Shown here: piece after piece, positions 19,579 through 28,488 of the stretch
Layout of the letters: each line of letters starts with the position of its first letter
How positions within the stretch are numbered: the stretch's first letter is position 1
From: Flavobacterium hercynium
Lineage (GTDB): Bacteria; Bacteroidota; Bacteroidia; Flavobacteriales; Flavobacteriaceae
DNA length: 64,000 nucleotides
Direction of reading: 5' to 3'
Assembly (NCBI RefSeq): GCF_002217285.1
Contig: NZ_MUGW01000017.1
Coordinates: 174,606-238,605 of the forward strand
Notes under the pieces: model-generated
Databases searched by the model: none
Seen by the model: only the letters and a program-made list of their open reading frames with translations
What the model was told of the DNA's origin: nothing
Translations under genes and position numbers: made by a program

Positions 19579-21090
19579 TTAAAGGTGAGTAGTTTTATTT
19601 TTATTATCGATATAAATCATTCCAATGACAAATGAAATGGATGCAATTACAATAGGATACCAAAGACCATCCAGATAAAAATCTGCTTTTCCGGCGGCTT
19701 TAGAGTGTGTTACAAAATAAGTTGAAATTGCAGGCAGTAAGCCTCCAAAAATTCCATTCCCAACATGATACGGAAGCGACATTGAAGTGTATCGTATTTT
19801 TGTCGGAAACATTTCAACTAAAAAGGCAGCAATTGGGCCGTATACCATCGTAACGAATATAACTTGAATAAAAACTAAGAAAATTAGAATCCATTCGTCG
19901 TGTGAATTAATGTGAATTATGGAATTACTTATAGGTTCTTTTTTATCAGAAGCGTAAGTTTCTTTTTTGGTATACGTAGTTCCGTCCGTATAGGTTTTAG
20001 TAGTAGTGGTTATTTTTAATTCAGCATTGGTTGTGTTGTCCTTACTTGTTTCGGTATTTTGAGTAGTATTTGCTATTATTTCGGTTTTATGGGCTACATC
20101 TGTTGTGGTGTACATCATTTTATAAATTGGTCTATAAAATAAAATAGCCAGTAACATGCCGCCCATCATAATATATTTTCTGCCAATTTTATCACTTAAC
20201 CACCCAAATACAATAAAAAAAGGAGTACCTAATAATAGTGCAATTCCAAGAAGTTTGTCAACTTGAGAAGAGTCAATATTAAGGACTGTTTTCATGAAAC
20301 TCATGGCGTAAAACTGACCTGTGTACCAAACGACACCTTGTCCCATTGTAGCGCCGAAAAGTGCCAGCAGTACAAATTTTAAATTATAACGGTTTCCGAA
20401 ACTTTCCTTTAGCGGATTTGTACTTGTCGTACCTTCTTTTTTCGCTTTTGCAAAAACTGGCGATTCGTCCATGTTTTTACGAATTAGATAAGAGACGCCC
20501 ACCATAGCAATAGACACCCAAAAAGGAACTCGCCATCCCCAAGTATCGAAATCTTCGGGCGAAAGTATATTTTTAGTAGCCAGAATAACCATTAAAGAGA
20601 TAAATAAGCCCACTGTTGCAGTAGTTTGAATCCAGGACGTCCAATATCCTTTTTGTCCGGCAGGTGCATGTTCTGCTACGTAAGTGGCTGCTCCGCCATA
20701 TTCTCCTCCCAGAGCTAATCCTTGAAGTAAGCGAAGAATTAAAACTAAAAGTGGAGCAAAAAAGCCAATTGTTTCATAACTCGGAACACATCCTATCAAA
20801 AATGTCGATCCGCCCATGAGAAGTAAAGTAGCCATGAAAGTATATTTTCTTCCAATAATGTCGCCAAGTCTCCCAAAGAACAAAGCTCCGAAAGGACGAA
20901 CAACAAATCCTGCTGCAAAAGTAGCCAGCGTAGATAAAAAAGCGGCTGTGGGATTGTCGCTAGGAAAGAATTTTGTTGAAATAACTACCGCAAGGCTTCC
21001 AAAGATGTAGAAATCATACCACTCGATCATTGTGCCCATAGAGGAGGCTGAAATCACTTTCCAAATGCCTTTTGTAGAATTTTCACTCAT
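19579..21090 (-). CDS. MFS transporter, metabolite:H+ symporter (MHS/ProP-like) family
   Basis: This 503-residue inner-membrane symporter has about twelve transmembrane helices. The N-terminus has the MHS hallmark SASSMGTMIEWYDFYIFG. The loop 2-3 motif GRLGDIIGRKYTF and a second copy GWLSDKIGRKYIMM are clear, as is RLLQGLALGGEYGG. An unusual hydrophilic, Thr/Lys-rich insert of about 75 residues (roughly 325-400) separates two helices in the second half. MHS members carry osmolytes or carboxylates such as proline, betaine, citrate or ketoglutarate; the substrate here cannot be told. It forms a two-gene unit with the small membrane protein downstream. Confidence 0.87.
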   Translation of the reverse strand: MSENSTKGIWKVISASSMGTMIEWYDFYIFGSLAVVISTKFFPSDNPTAAFLSTLATFAAGFVVRPFGALFFGRLGDIIGRKYTFMATLLLMGGSTFLIGCVPSYETIGFFAPLLVLILRLLQGLALGGEYGGAATYVAEHAPAGQKGYWTSWIQTTATVGLFISLMVILATKNILSPEDFDTWGWRVPFWVSIAMVGVSYLIRKNMDESPVFAKAKKEGTTSTNPLKESFGNRYNLKFVLLALFGATMGQGVVWYTGQFYAMSFMKTVLNIDSSQVDKLLGIALLLGTPFFIVFGWLSDKIGRKYIMMGGMLLAILFYRPIYKMMYTTTDVAHKTEIIANTTQNTETSKDNTTNAELKITTTTKTYTDGTTYTKKETYASDKKEPISNSIIHINSHDEWILIFLVFIQVIFVTMVYGPIAAFLVEMFPTKIRYTSMSLPYHVGNGIFGGLLPAISTYFVTHSKAAGKADFYLDGLWYPIVIASISFVIGMIYIDNKNKTTHL

Positions 21091-21251
21091 AAAATTAAAT
21101 TGTAGACTTAGTAATGATAAAAAGCTTAAAATTATATTTTACGAATATAAGAGATAAATCAATACTTATTTGATAGTTTTTTAACAAATATGTATAAGAT
21201 GTTGACTTTTGGATTTTAAATAGAAAAGAATCAGAAAACCCCTAAAAACAA

Positions 21252-21278
21252 AAAACCCGAATATTGCTATTCGGGTTT
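21252..21278 (-). terminator. Terminator of the tRNA-Phe gene
   Basis: AAAACCCGAATA (21252-21263) and TATTCGGGTTTT (21268-21279) form a perfect 12-bp stem with a TTGC loop. It begins directly at the CCA end of the tRNA and continues into a T-rich run on the minus strand. Confidence 0.85.
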
Positions 21279-21354
21279 TGGTGGTGCCTCCAGGGATCGA
21301 ACCAGGGACACATGGATTTTCAGTCCATTGCTCTACCATCTGAGCTAAGGCACC
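21279..21354 (-). tRNA. tRNA-Phe (GAA)
   Basis: The minus strand folds as a full 76-base tRNA. The acceptor arm GGTGCCT pairs with AGGCACC, followed by discriminator A and an encoded CCA. The D arm is TAGCTCAGATGGTAGAGC. The anticodon arm ATGGACTGAAAATCCAT has GAA in the loop, and the T arm contains GGTTCGATCCC. A promoter lies upstream and a terminator directly downstream, so it is a single-gene unit. Confidence 0.98.
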
Positions 21355-21370
21355 ATGCTTATTGCGGGTG

Positions 21371-21400
21371 CAAAGATAGAATCATTTTTCGTTTATCCAA
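21371..21400 (-). promoter_or_regulatory. tRNA-Phe promoter
   Basis: On the minus strand TTG (21400-21398), a 19-base spacer and TATCTTTG (21378-21371) match TTG-N19-TAnnTTTG exactly. The -7 element ends 16 bases before the mature tRNA 5' end. Confidence 0.8.
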
Positions 21401-21426
21401 AACATTTTTTAAAAAAAATCAATTCG

Positions 21427-21434
21427 TATCTTTG
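21427..21434 (+). promoter_or_regulatory. coaX promoter -7 element
   Basis: TATCTTTG matches TAnnTTTG perfectly and is back-to-back with the tRNA promoter, whose -7 element is the same octamer on the other strand. There is no TTG at the expected -33 position. The predicted start near 21440 leaves a leader of about 14 bases before the ATG at 21454. Confidence 0.65.
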
Positions 21435-21453
21435 CGATTATAAAAAGGTAAAC

Positions 21454-22188
21454 ATGATTTTAACTGTCGACGTTGGTAACACCCGAATTAAAGCTGCTGT
21501 ATTTGAGGGGAATAGTGTATTGGAGAATTTTGTTTTTCAAAATAATGAGCTCGAAACAGCAATTGAAAAAATTTTACAAAAATTTAAAAATTGTTCAGAT
21601 TTGGTCGTTGCATCCGTCGGGAATGTCGAAAAACAATCCTTTTTGATCTTTGAAAACCGATTAAAAGTACATTTTTTAACCCACGAGGATAAGTTTCCCT
21701 TTATCAATAAATATGCAACGCCGAAAACGTTAGGAATCGACCGAATGGTTTTGGCTTCCGGAGCAACATTGCAATATCCCAGACAAAACAGGTTAGTCAT
21801 CGATGCGGGAACATGCATAACCTACGATTTCATCGACGAAAATGACAATTATTTGGGAGGAGCAATTTCTCCCGGACTTCGATTGCGATACGAAGCTTTG
21901 CATAATTACACGGCCAAGCTGCCTTTGCTGTCTTTCGAAATACCTGAAGAATACATTGGTAATTCAACGGTACAGGCAATACATTCCGGAGTTGTAAATG
22001 GATTCGTCTATGAGATTGACGGTTTTATCGATGAATATCGATCTGATTATTCAAATTTTATAATAATTTTAACGGGTGGTGATGCAGAATTTTTGGCTAA
22101 ACGATTAAAAAATACCATATTTGCCAATTCAAATTTCCTTTTGGAAAGTTTGAGTCAAACATTTCAATATAAAATCGACAATGATTAA
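21454..22188 (+). CDS. coaX: Type III pantothenate kinase
   Basis: This enzyme phosphorylates pantothenate, the first step of coenzyme A synthesis, in the cytosol. The ASKHA-fold motifs are present: DVGNTRIKAAVF at the N-terminus (nucleotide-binding DxGNT), the GIDR motif, DAGTCITYDFI and GGAISPGL. I chose the ATG at 21454 because the fold starts there and the promoter octamer at 21427-21434 lies inside the 33-codon upstream extension. About 244 residues is the usual size. Its stop overlaps the next gene by 8 bases (ATGATTAA), indicating translational coupling. Confidence 0.95.
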   Translation: MILTVDVGNTRIKAAVFEGNSVLENFVFQNNELETAIEKILQKFKNCSDLVVASVGNVEKQSFLIFENRLKVHFLTHEDKFPFINKYATPKTLGIDRMVLASGATLQYPRQNRLVIDAGTCITYDFIDENDNYLGGAISPGLRLRYEALHNYTAKLPLLSFEIPEEYIGNSTVQAIHSGVVNGFVYEIDGFIDEYRSDYSNFIIILTGGDAEFLAKRLKNTIFANSNFLLESLSQTFQYKIDND

Positions 22189-23410
22189 AAAAATTATAAT
22201 AAGCGCTTGTTTGCTTATCTCATTCATTTCATTTGCTCAGCAAGGTACTGCGTCTCCTTATTCTTTCTATGGAATTGGAGAGCAAAGGTTTAAAGGAACT
22301 CTTGAAAACAGGTCTATGTCAGGGGTTGCCGTAGAGCAGGATAGTACGCACTTGAATATTGATAACCCGGCAAGTTATGCTAGTTTGATCCAAACAACTT
22401 TTACTGTTGGAGGAACTTTTGGAACTTCAACATTAAAATCAAGTACAGAATCGGCTAAAGCGCAAAGAACCACTTTTGATTATTTGGCTGTTGGTATTCC
22501 AATGGGAAAATTAGGTGCGTCTTTTGGTTTGATTCCTGTGTCTTCTGTAGGATATAAAATTTTAAATGACAGAACTGCAACACCAGGAGCGACAAGTAGA
22601 GAGCTTCAGGGAGATGGAGGAGTAAATAAAGTATACTTAGGTTTAGGATATAAAATCACGCCGAAATGGAGTATTGGAGCTGATGTACAGTATAATTTTG
22701 GTAAAATTACCACTTCAAGCGTAGAATATGTTACCGGGATTCAAAATCCAACTTCAGAAACAAATAGTTCTGTAGTTTCAGGAAGCAATTTTAATATTGG
22801 TACAATGTACCAAACTAAAATTTACAAGAAAATGAATTTGTATACTAGTTTGAGTTATACTTTTTCAGGTAATCTTACTTCAGAGAGCGAACGTACTATT
22901 GCAGTAGGTGGAGATAACGATGCAGTGGTGCCGACTCCTGTTACAGATAAATTAGAATTGGGAAGCAAAGTATTGTTTGGTGTTGGTGTAGGGCAATCAA
23001 AAAAATGGCTTTTAGGAACTTCATTAACTTTTCAGGAAAAAGGAAGTTTAGCGAACTATTACAATATAAGTAATAATGTGAGCTACGAAAGCGCTTCTAA
23101 GTATGCAATCGGAGGATATTATCTTCCAAATTACACCTCATTTTCAGGTTACTTCAGCAGAGTGACATATAGAGGAGGTATTAAGTATGAAAAAACTGGA
23201 CTGATTGTTAATAATCAATCCGTTAATGATATAGGAATGACACTTGGAGCCGGATTTCCAATTACAGGAAGTCTTTCCAATGTAAACTTTGGAGTTGAGT
23301 TTGGTAAAAAAGGAACAAAAACGGCAGGTCTGGTACAAGACAACTATATAAATTTTAGTGTCAGTTTCTCTTTTAATGACAGATGGTTCGTGAAGAGTAA
23401 ATTTAATTAA
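22181..23410 (+). CDS. Outer membrane beta-barrel protein of unknown function
   Basis: This 409-residue protein has a signal peptide (1-19, ending SFA) and alternating amphipathic strands. The head is Gly/Ser-rich (SPYSFYGIGEQRFKGTLENR). It ends with a typical outer-membrane C-terminus of aromatic and polar residues (DRWFVKSKFN). I read it as a porin or FadL-like barrel, but no specific family motif settles that. It overlaps coaX by 8 bases and precedes lptC by 51 bases, so it probably belongs to the envelope-assembly operon. Homologues in the same position next to coaX are familiar from Flavobacteriaceae, from memory. Confidence 0.72.
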   Translation: MIKKIIISACLLISFISFAQQGTASPYSFYGIGEQRFKGTLENRSMSGVAVEQDSTHLNIDNPASYASLIQTTFTVGGTFGTSTLKSSTESAKAQRTTFDYLAVGIPMGKLGASFGLIPVSSVGYKILNDRTATPGATSRELQGDGGVNKVYLGLGYKITPKWSIGADVQYNFGKITTSSVEYVTGIQNPTSETNSSVVSGSNFNIGTMYQTKIYKKMNLYTSLSYTFSGNLTSESERTIAVGGDNDAVVPTPVTDKLELGSKVLFGVGVGQSKKWLLGTSLTFQEKGSLANYYNISNNVSYESASKYAIGGYYLPNYTSFSGYFSRVTYRGGIKYEKTGLIVNNQSVNDIGMTLGAGFPITGSLSNVNFGVEFGKKGTKTAGLVQDNYINFSVSFSFNDRWFVKSKFN

Positions 23411-23461
23411 ACGCAGCTTTATTGTTTTTTTAAGCTCATTACAATTTACTACATTTGGCAA

Positions 23462-24013
23462 ATGAAATTACCAAAAAAATATATAATAAAGATTGTCACG
23501 GTTTTGGCTGTGACACTTTTTTTTGGGTGTGAAAGTAATTTTAAAGAAGTTCAGAAGATTAACTTTTCAGAGTTTGTTCCGGGAAGTGACGCTGATACTG
23601 TAAATATAAAATATACTGATTCTGGTCGGATAACGGGAGTTTTGATTAGTTCGAAAATGTTGGACTATTCAAATCTGGTTTTTCCATTTACTGAATTTCC
23701 TAAAGGAATTGATGTTACTTTATACGATAAAAAACAAAAACGTACTTTTATACGATCTAATTATGCTGTTTCGTACAAACAAACAGGAATAATAGATTTG
23801 CAGGGAAAAGTGAAAATTACTTCGGAAACAGGTCAGATGCTGGAAACGGAGCAATTGTACTTCGATCAGAAAAACGAATGGTTTTATACAGAAAGAAAAT
23901 TTAAACTTACTGATGCAAAAGGTGTTACGCATGGTCAGGGAATAGATTTTAGCAAAGATTTTAAAGTGATTAATTCACAAAGAATAACTGGCGAACTCGA
24001 AGCCGAAGAATAA
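23462..24013 (+). CDS. lptC: LPS export protein LptC
   Basis: LptC bridges the inner-membrane LptBFG transporter to the periplasmic LptA conduit that carries lipopolysaccharide to the outer membrane. This 183-residue protein has an N-terminal hydrophobic segment ending in FFGCES, so it may be lipidated at cysteine 23. A beta-jellyroll-like domain follows, with repeated strands (RITGVLISSKMLDYSN, IIDLQGKVKITSETGQMLETEQLYFD) as in the LptC/OstA-like fold. It ends with an acidic tail. Its position between an outer-membrane protein and CorC/PPIase genes suits an envelope-biogenesis operon. Confidence 0.87.
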   Translation: MKLPKKYIIKIVTVLAVTLFFGCESNFKEVQKINFSEFVPGSDADTVNIKYTDSGRITGVLISSKMLDYSNLVFPFTEFPKGIDVTLYDKKQKRTFIRSNYAVSYKQTGIIDLQGKVKITSETGQMLETEQLYFDQKNEWFYTERKFKLTDAKGVTHGQGIDFSKDFKVINSQRITGELEAEE

Positions 24014-24049
24014 TTAAAAAAGAATAAGAAAAGAATAAACAAGAATGTT

Positions 24050-24244
24050 ATGGCTTACATGAAATATACACAATACGTTTACTTATTAATTGCTGTTTTC
24101 TTTGTTTATGAAGGAATAACAAAAATTAATGATGGCAATGATATTCCATATTTATACTTTATAATTGCGGCGATGTCTATTGTGATGTTTTTTGTTAGAA
24201 GAAGATTTGCGAGGAAGTACGACAATCATAATAAAAAACAGTAA
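24050..24244 (+). CDS. Small two-TM membrane protein
   Basis: This 64-residue protein has two hydrophobic helices (about 7-22 and 33-49) and a basic C-terminal tail (RRRFARKYDNHNKKQ), so both ends should face the cytosol. A second ATG three codons in (MKYTQYVY) is an alternative start. It lies between lptC (36-base gap) and the CorC/HlyC gene (2-base gap) and is certainly in their operon. I recognise no family and assign no function. Confidence 0.72.
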   Translation: MAYMKYTQYVYLLIAVFFVYEGITKINDGNDIPYLYFIIAAMSIVMFFVRRRFARKYDNHNKKQ

Positions 24245-24246
24245 AA

Positions 24247-25506
24247 ATGGAGCTTAGTATTATAATACTGTGTTTAATACTATCAGCCCTTTTTTCAGGA
24301 ATGGAAATAGCTTTTATTTCCTCTAATAAAATCTATTTGGAGATAGAAAAAAAGCAAGATAACTTCATCTCCCAAATCCTTACAAAGCTTACCGAAAACC
24401 CGTCTAAATTTATTACCGCTATGCTGATTGGTAATAATGTTGCTTTAGTAACGTATGGTTTTTTTATGAGCGATCTCATTGTCGAGAAAAGTGCTCAGTA
24501 CGGGTATCAGTTTTCAGACGCCACAAGTATCATAATTCAGATTCTTATAGCTACTTTTATCATTCTGATAACGGCAGAATTTTTCCCTAAAGTCTTTTTT
24601 CAGATTTATGCCAATTCCTTAATCCGTTTTTTTGCCATTCCGGCATATCTGTTTTATAGGTTATTCTATTACATATCTACTTTTTTCATCTGGATAGCCG
24701 ATTTTATTCTGAAAAAGTTTTTTAAAACAGATGGAGACCAGTTGCAGTTATACTTTAGCAAAGTTGAATTAGGAAATTATATTACTGAACAAATGAGTTC
24801 CGTAGAAGATAATGAAGAAGTAGATTCGGAAATTCAGATTTTTCAGAATGCACTCGAATTTTCAGGAGTAAAAGCGCGTGATATTATGACACCGCGAACA
24901 GAAATTGTAGCTATCGATTTGTTTGACAGTGTTACAGAATTAAAAGAATTGTTCATAGAAACAGGATATTCAAAAATTGTAGTGAGTCAAAATTCACTGG
25001 ATGATATTGTAGGTTATGTACATTCTTTTGATTTATTTAAAAAGCCAAATACTATTAAGTCGGTTTTAATGACCGTAGAATTTGTTCCGGAAACCATTTT
25101 GATAAAAGATGCCTTAAATTTACTGATCAAAAAACGTAAAAATGTTGCAGTAGTATTAGATGAATACGGAGGAACTTCTGGTATCATAACTATTGAGGAT
25201 ATCGTGGAAGAACTTTTTGGAGAGATTGAAGATGAGCACGATTTAGATGAGGAATTAATAGAAGAACAGCTTGGAGAGGGCAAATACTTATTTTCTACCC
25301 GCTTAGATGTAGAGTATCTTAATGAGGTATATAAATTAGACATTCCTGAAGAAGATTCGTATGGAACTTTAGGAGGATTTATTGTGAATTCCACAAAAGA
25401 AATCCCGCAAAAAGGGGAAGAAATCGTAATTGACAACTATCATTTTGTGATCGAAGAAGCAACGAATAAGAAAATTGAATTAGTAAAAATGACTATAAAA
25501 GAGTAA
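24247..25506 (+). CDS. CNNM/CorC-HlyC family protein (CBS-domain membrane protein)
   Basis: This 419-residue inner-membrane protein has a DUF21/CNNM transmembrane region (about 1-165), a CBS pair (about 205-325; RDIMTPRTEI, then DEYGGTSGIITIEDIVEELFG) and a CorC_HlyC C-terminal domain (about 340-415). Family members act in divalent cation transport or resistance; hemolysin naming is historical. GldE of the gliding machinery is a paralogue of this family. Here the context is coaX-lptC-PPIase, not gldD, so I do not call it GldE. It starts 2 bases after the small membrane protein. Confidence 0.87.
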   Translation: MELSIIILCLILSALFSGMEIAFISSNKIYLEIEKKQDNFISQILTKLTENPSKFITAMLIGNNVALVTYGFFMSDLIVEKSAQYGYQFSDATSIIIQILIATFIILITAEFFPKVFFQIYANSLIRFFAIPAYLFYRLFYYISTFFIWIADFILKKFFKTDGDQLQLYFSKVELGNYITEQMSSVEDNEEVDSEIQIFQNALEFSGVKARDIMTPRTEIVAIDLFDSVTELKELFIETGYSKIVVSQNSLDDIVGYVHSFDLFKKPNTIKSVLMTVEFVPETILIKDALNLLIKKRKNVAVVLDEYGGTSGIITIEDIVEELFGEIEDEHDLDEELIEEQLGEGKYLFSTRLDVEYLNEVYKLDIPEEDSYGTLGGFIVNSTKEIPQKGEEIVIDNYHFVIEEATNKKIELVKMTIKE

Positions 25507-25615
25507 TTTGTTTAGTTATTGAAAAAAAAATGTGTAAAATAAAACACTAGTTGTATTGTTATTAACTAGATAATTGTATTTTCGCAAACTGAATATAAAA
25601 TTAACGATAATAAAA

Positions 25616-27715
25616 ATGGCAGTTTTAGCAAAAATTAGACAGCGTTCCGCATTACTGATAGGAGTTATTGCACTTGCATTATTTGCATTTATAATACAAG
25701 ATCTTTTTAACAGCACTTCTTTTGGTCAAAGTTCAAAAGATGTAGGAAGCATTGATGGAAAAGATATTTCATTTGAAGACTTTAGACTTAAAGTTAGTAA
25801 TGTTGAAAAAAGTGGTCAAGGAATTACTTCCACTGAAGCTGCAAACAGAGTTTGGGATCAAGAGGTTTCAATCGCATTATTATCAGCTCAGTTTGATAAA
25901 TTAGGATTAAGAGTTGGAGAAAAACACCTTTTGGAAGTTTTAAAAACAGATCCAAATATTGGTAAAAACCCAATGTTCCTAAATGCAGCAGGTATTTTTG
26001 ATGTTGCTAAATTCAAAGAGTATTTTAAAACTAATCCTGAAGCAGCGCAATATATTGCTGAAAAAGAAAAAGATGCAGAATTAAATGCTAAGTTTCAAAT
26101 TTACAATACTTTAATCAAAGCAGGTCTTTATACTACTGCTAGTGAAGGAAAATTGAAATATGAGGCAGAAGCTAACAAAGTAAACTTTTCTTTTGCTGCG
26201 GCATTATATTCTTCAATTAAAGATAGTGACGTAAAAATTTCTGATTCAGAAATTGTTGACTACATGAAGAAAAACGAGAAAAAATTTAAAGCAGATGCAA
26301 CTCGTGAAATTCAATATGTTTTAGTTGAAGATAAAGCATCAAAAGAAGATGAAGCTGAAATCAAAGCTAAAATAACAGGTTTATTGAATGGAACTGTAGT
26401 TTACAACGCAAAAACAAATAAAAACGACAGTTTACCAGGTTTTAGAAATGCTAAAAACATTGCTGAATTTGTAAATGCAAATTCTGACGTTCCTTACGAT
26501 TCTACTTATGTTGCTAAAAATGACTTACCAGCTGTTGATGCTGATAAATTATTCAGTTTAGCTCCTGGTGCAATTTATGGACCTTACGTTTTTGGAAAAT
26601 ACTACTGTATTTCTAAATCTTTAGGATTTAAAGCAGGAGTTAATGCAAAAGCGAGCCATATCTTAATTGGTTATGTAGGGTCTCAAACACCAAACCAAAA
26701 AGAAAAAAGATCTAAAGAAGAAGCTAAAGCTAAAGCGGAAGAAATTTTAGCTCAGGTTCAGGCAAATCCTGATAGTTTCATGATGTTGGCTTTTACAAGC
26801 TCTGATGATTCATCTGCACAGCAAGGTGGAGATTTAGGATTCTTCGGTCCAAATCAAATGGTTAAACCATTCAATGATTTTGTATTCAATAACGGAATTG
26901 GAAAAGTTGGATTAGTAGAAACTCAATTTGGTTTTCACGTTATTAAAATTACTGACAAACAAGACGGAATACGTTTAGCTACAATTGCTCAAAAAATTGA
27001 ACCATCTGAAGCTACATCTGATAAAGTATTTACATTAGCAACTAAATTTGAAATGGATGCTGCTGATAAAGATTTTAACGCTACAGCTAAAGAATTAGGT
27101 TTAAAAGTGGAAGCTCCTGTTTCTGCAAAAGCAATGGACGAAGCATTTGGATCATTAGGAAATCAACGTGCTATTGTAAGATGGGCATTTGATAAAGAAA
27201 CAGATAAAAATGATGTGAAACGTTTCGAAATAGCAAATATTGGTCACGTTATTGCACAATACAAAGGTGAAAACAAATCTGGTTTAGTTTCTGTAACAGT
27301 TGCAAGACCTTATGTGGAGTCAATCTTGAAAAACAAGAAAAAAGCAGAGATTTTAAAAGCTAAAATGACTGGATCAACTATCGAAGCAGTTGCTAAAAGT
27401 GCTGGTGTTGCAGTTCAACAAGCTGCTGATGTAACTTTAGATAATCCTGTTTTACCTGGTGGAGTTGGACAAGAGCCTAAAGTTGTAGGTAATGCATTTG
27501 CTTTAGCTGCAAATAAACTTTCTGCTCCTATTGAAGGAAACACTGGGGTTTATGTTGTGAAAAACATTAGTGTTGTAAAAGCACCTGCAGCTGCAAATCA
27601 TGCAGAATATGTTGCAAAACTAAAAGCACAAAGCGCATCTGATTCAAACAGAGTTTTACCAGCGTTGAAAAACAATGCTAAAATTGAAGATAACAGATTA
27701 CAATTTAACTACTAG
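25616..27715 (+). CDS. PpiD/SurA-like periplasmic peptidyl-prolyl isomerase
   Basis: This 699-residue folding factor is anchored by one N-terminal transmembrane helix (about residues 11-32) with the bulk in the periplasm. A SurA_N-type chaperone domain follows the anchor. A parvulin rotamase domain spans about 343-447 (KASHILIGYVG, GGDLGFFGPNQMV, FGFHVIKI), followed by a second, less conserved region. I chose the ATG at 25616 because MAVLAKIRQRSALL is the conserved PpiD-like start; an upstream ATG at 25574 adds 14 unlikely residues. It assists outer-membrane protein folding, consistent with its envelope-operon neighbours. Confidence 0.9.
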   Translation: MAVLAKIRQRSALLIGVIALALFAFIIQDLFNSTSFGQSSKDVGSIDGKDISFEDFRLKVSNVEKSGQGITSTEAANRVWDQEVSIALLSAQFDKLGLRVGEKHLLEVLKTDPNIGKNPMFLNAAGIFDVAKFKEYFKTNPEAAQYIAEKEKDAELNAKFQIYNTLIKAGLYTTASEGKLKYEAEANKVNFSFAAALYSSIKDSDVKISDSEIVDYMKKNEKKFKADATREIQYVLVEDKASKEDEAEIKAKITGLLNGTVVYNAKTNKNDSLPGFRNAKNIAEFVNANSDVPYDSTYVAKNDLPAVDADKLFSLAPGAIYGPYVFGKYYCISKSLGFKAGVNAKASHILIGYVGSQTPNQKEKRSKEEAKAKAEEILAQVQANPDSFMMLAFTSSDDSSAQQGGDLGFFGPNQMVKPFNDFVFNNGIGKVGLVETQFGFHVIKITDKQDGIRLATIAQKIEPSEATSDKVFTLATKFEMDAADKDFNATAKELGLKVEAPVSAKAMDEAFGSLGNQRAIVRWAFDKETDKNDVKRFEIANIGHVIAQYKGENKSGLVSVTVARPYVESILKNKKKAEILKAKMTGSTIEAVAKSAGVAVQQAADVTLDNPVLPGGVGQEPKVVGNAFALAANKLSAPIEGNTGVYVVKNISVVKAPAAANHAEYVAKLKAQSASDSNRVLPALKNNAKIEDNRLQFNY

Positions 27716-27746
27716 TTTTTAGTAAGTAAAGCGTTTTTAAAGATAG

Positions 27747-27779
27747 AAACCCCGAAGCATTTTAATGTTTCGGGGTTTT
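27747..27779 (+). terminator. Terminator of the coaX-to-PPIase operon
   Basis: AAACCCCGAAGCAT (27747-27760) pairs with ATGTTTCGGGGTTT (27765-27778) over 14 bp with one G-U pair and a 4-base loop, followed by TTTTG. It lies 31 bases after the isomerase stop. Confidence 0.85.
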
Positions 27780-28018
27780 GTGTTTTTACTTAAATGAGTA
27801 TCAGTATTTTGTCATTTCTGTAATTTGTGAGGGTATTCCCTTAGTTATATTGAAATAATCGAAATTTAATTTAAAAAATTTGGGATTTCGGAAATATTGC
27901 AGTTTATTTGTCCCCGATTTTTGTTTCAACAAATTAAAATTTGCCAAAACATTTGTTAAAATTTCCAAGACAAATTTCGATAAGTAACTGTTTTAATAAT
28001 CAGATATTTAATTTTTTT
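27780..28018. other. Non-coding AT-rich spacer
   Basis: With the terminator this makes a gene-free gap of about 300 bases (27716-28018). It is AT-rich and has no start-anchored frame of convincing composition; a frame from 27941 is only the 5' extension of the next gene. No clear TAnnTTTG element with a TTG partner is present, although CAAAACATTTGTTAAAATTT near 27946 is suggestive of AT-rich promoter DNA. I see nothing else. Confidence 0.5.
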
Positions 28019-28453
28019 ATGTTTCATTTTTTGAAAAGAAAACCTAAAGTATATTCCAAAATAGAAAATCATATTTTTGGAATAATTACAGAGCTCTTAA
28101 AACTTAGTAATACCGAGATCAATGTTGATGAGCTGGGTGGAAAGTACTATTTAAGTAATGATGAACAACATTTTAAGGTCACCATCTTAGGTAATGATTA
28201 TGTTATTAGATTAACAAACACCCGCGATTCTGTAGCTGAAAAGTACGATAAGTTTTTTGTTGAAGATGTTTTAAAAGCCGTAAAAGAAGAAAAACACCGC
28301 AGAATGGAATTAGTTTATGATTCGATTACTAACAGTATAGAGAAAATGGCGGAACGTCTTCATAATACACTTATTGAAACTAATGAAATAGAAACGCAAA
28401 AGGTTCGCCGCCTCGAAGCAAAACGTGTTGATGATAAGAAAGTTAAGTATTAA
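28019..28453 (+). CDS. Hypothetical cytosolic protein with coiled-coil C-terminus
   Basis: This 144-residue protein of unknown function starts at the ATG at 28019 (MFHFLKRKPK). A frame extension back to 27941 has low-complexity residues and no family character. The N-terminal half alternates strands and helices. The C-terminal half (about 80-144) is strongly charged and helical, with Lys/Glu/Arg heptads (EEKHRRMELVYDSITNSIEK), probably a coiled coil. No signal peptide or membrane segment is present. It is flanked by a terminator and by convergent mevalonate genes, so it appears to be monocistronic. Confidence 0.65.
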   Translation: MFHFLKRKPKVYSKIENHIFGIITELLKLSNTEINVDELGGKYYLSNDEQHFKVTILGNDYVIRLTNTRDSVAEKYDKFFVEDVLKAVKEEKHRRMELVYDSITNSIEKMAERLHNTLIETNEIETQKVRRLEAKRVDDKKVKY

Positions 28454-28488
28454 TTCGTTTTTGTAAAAACTAATAACTTCCGCTGATT

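Noticed and set aside
22197..22220. AAGCGCTTGTTTGCTTATC, similar to the palindrome before the MFS gene
   Set aside because: It is inside the signal peptide codons of the outer membrane protein gene and the spacing of the arms differs; chance similarity is more likely than a regulator site.
24247..25506. Gliding protein GldE
   Set aside because: GldE is a relative of this family, but the neighbours here are coaX, lptC and a PPIase, not gldD or other gliding genes, so the generic CNNM/CorC-HlyC call is safer.
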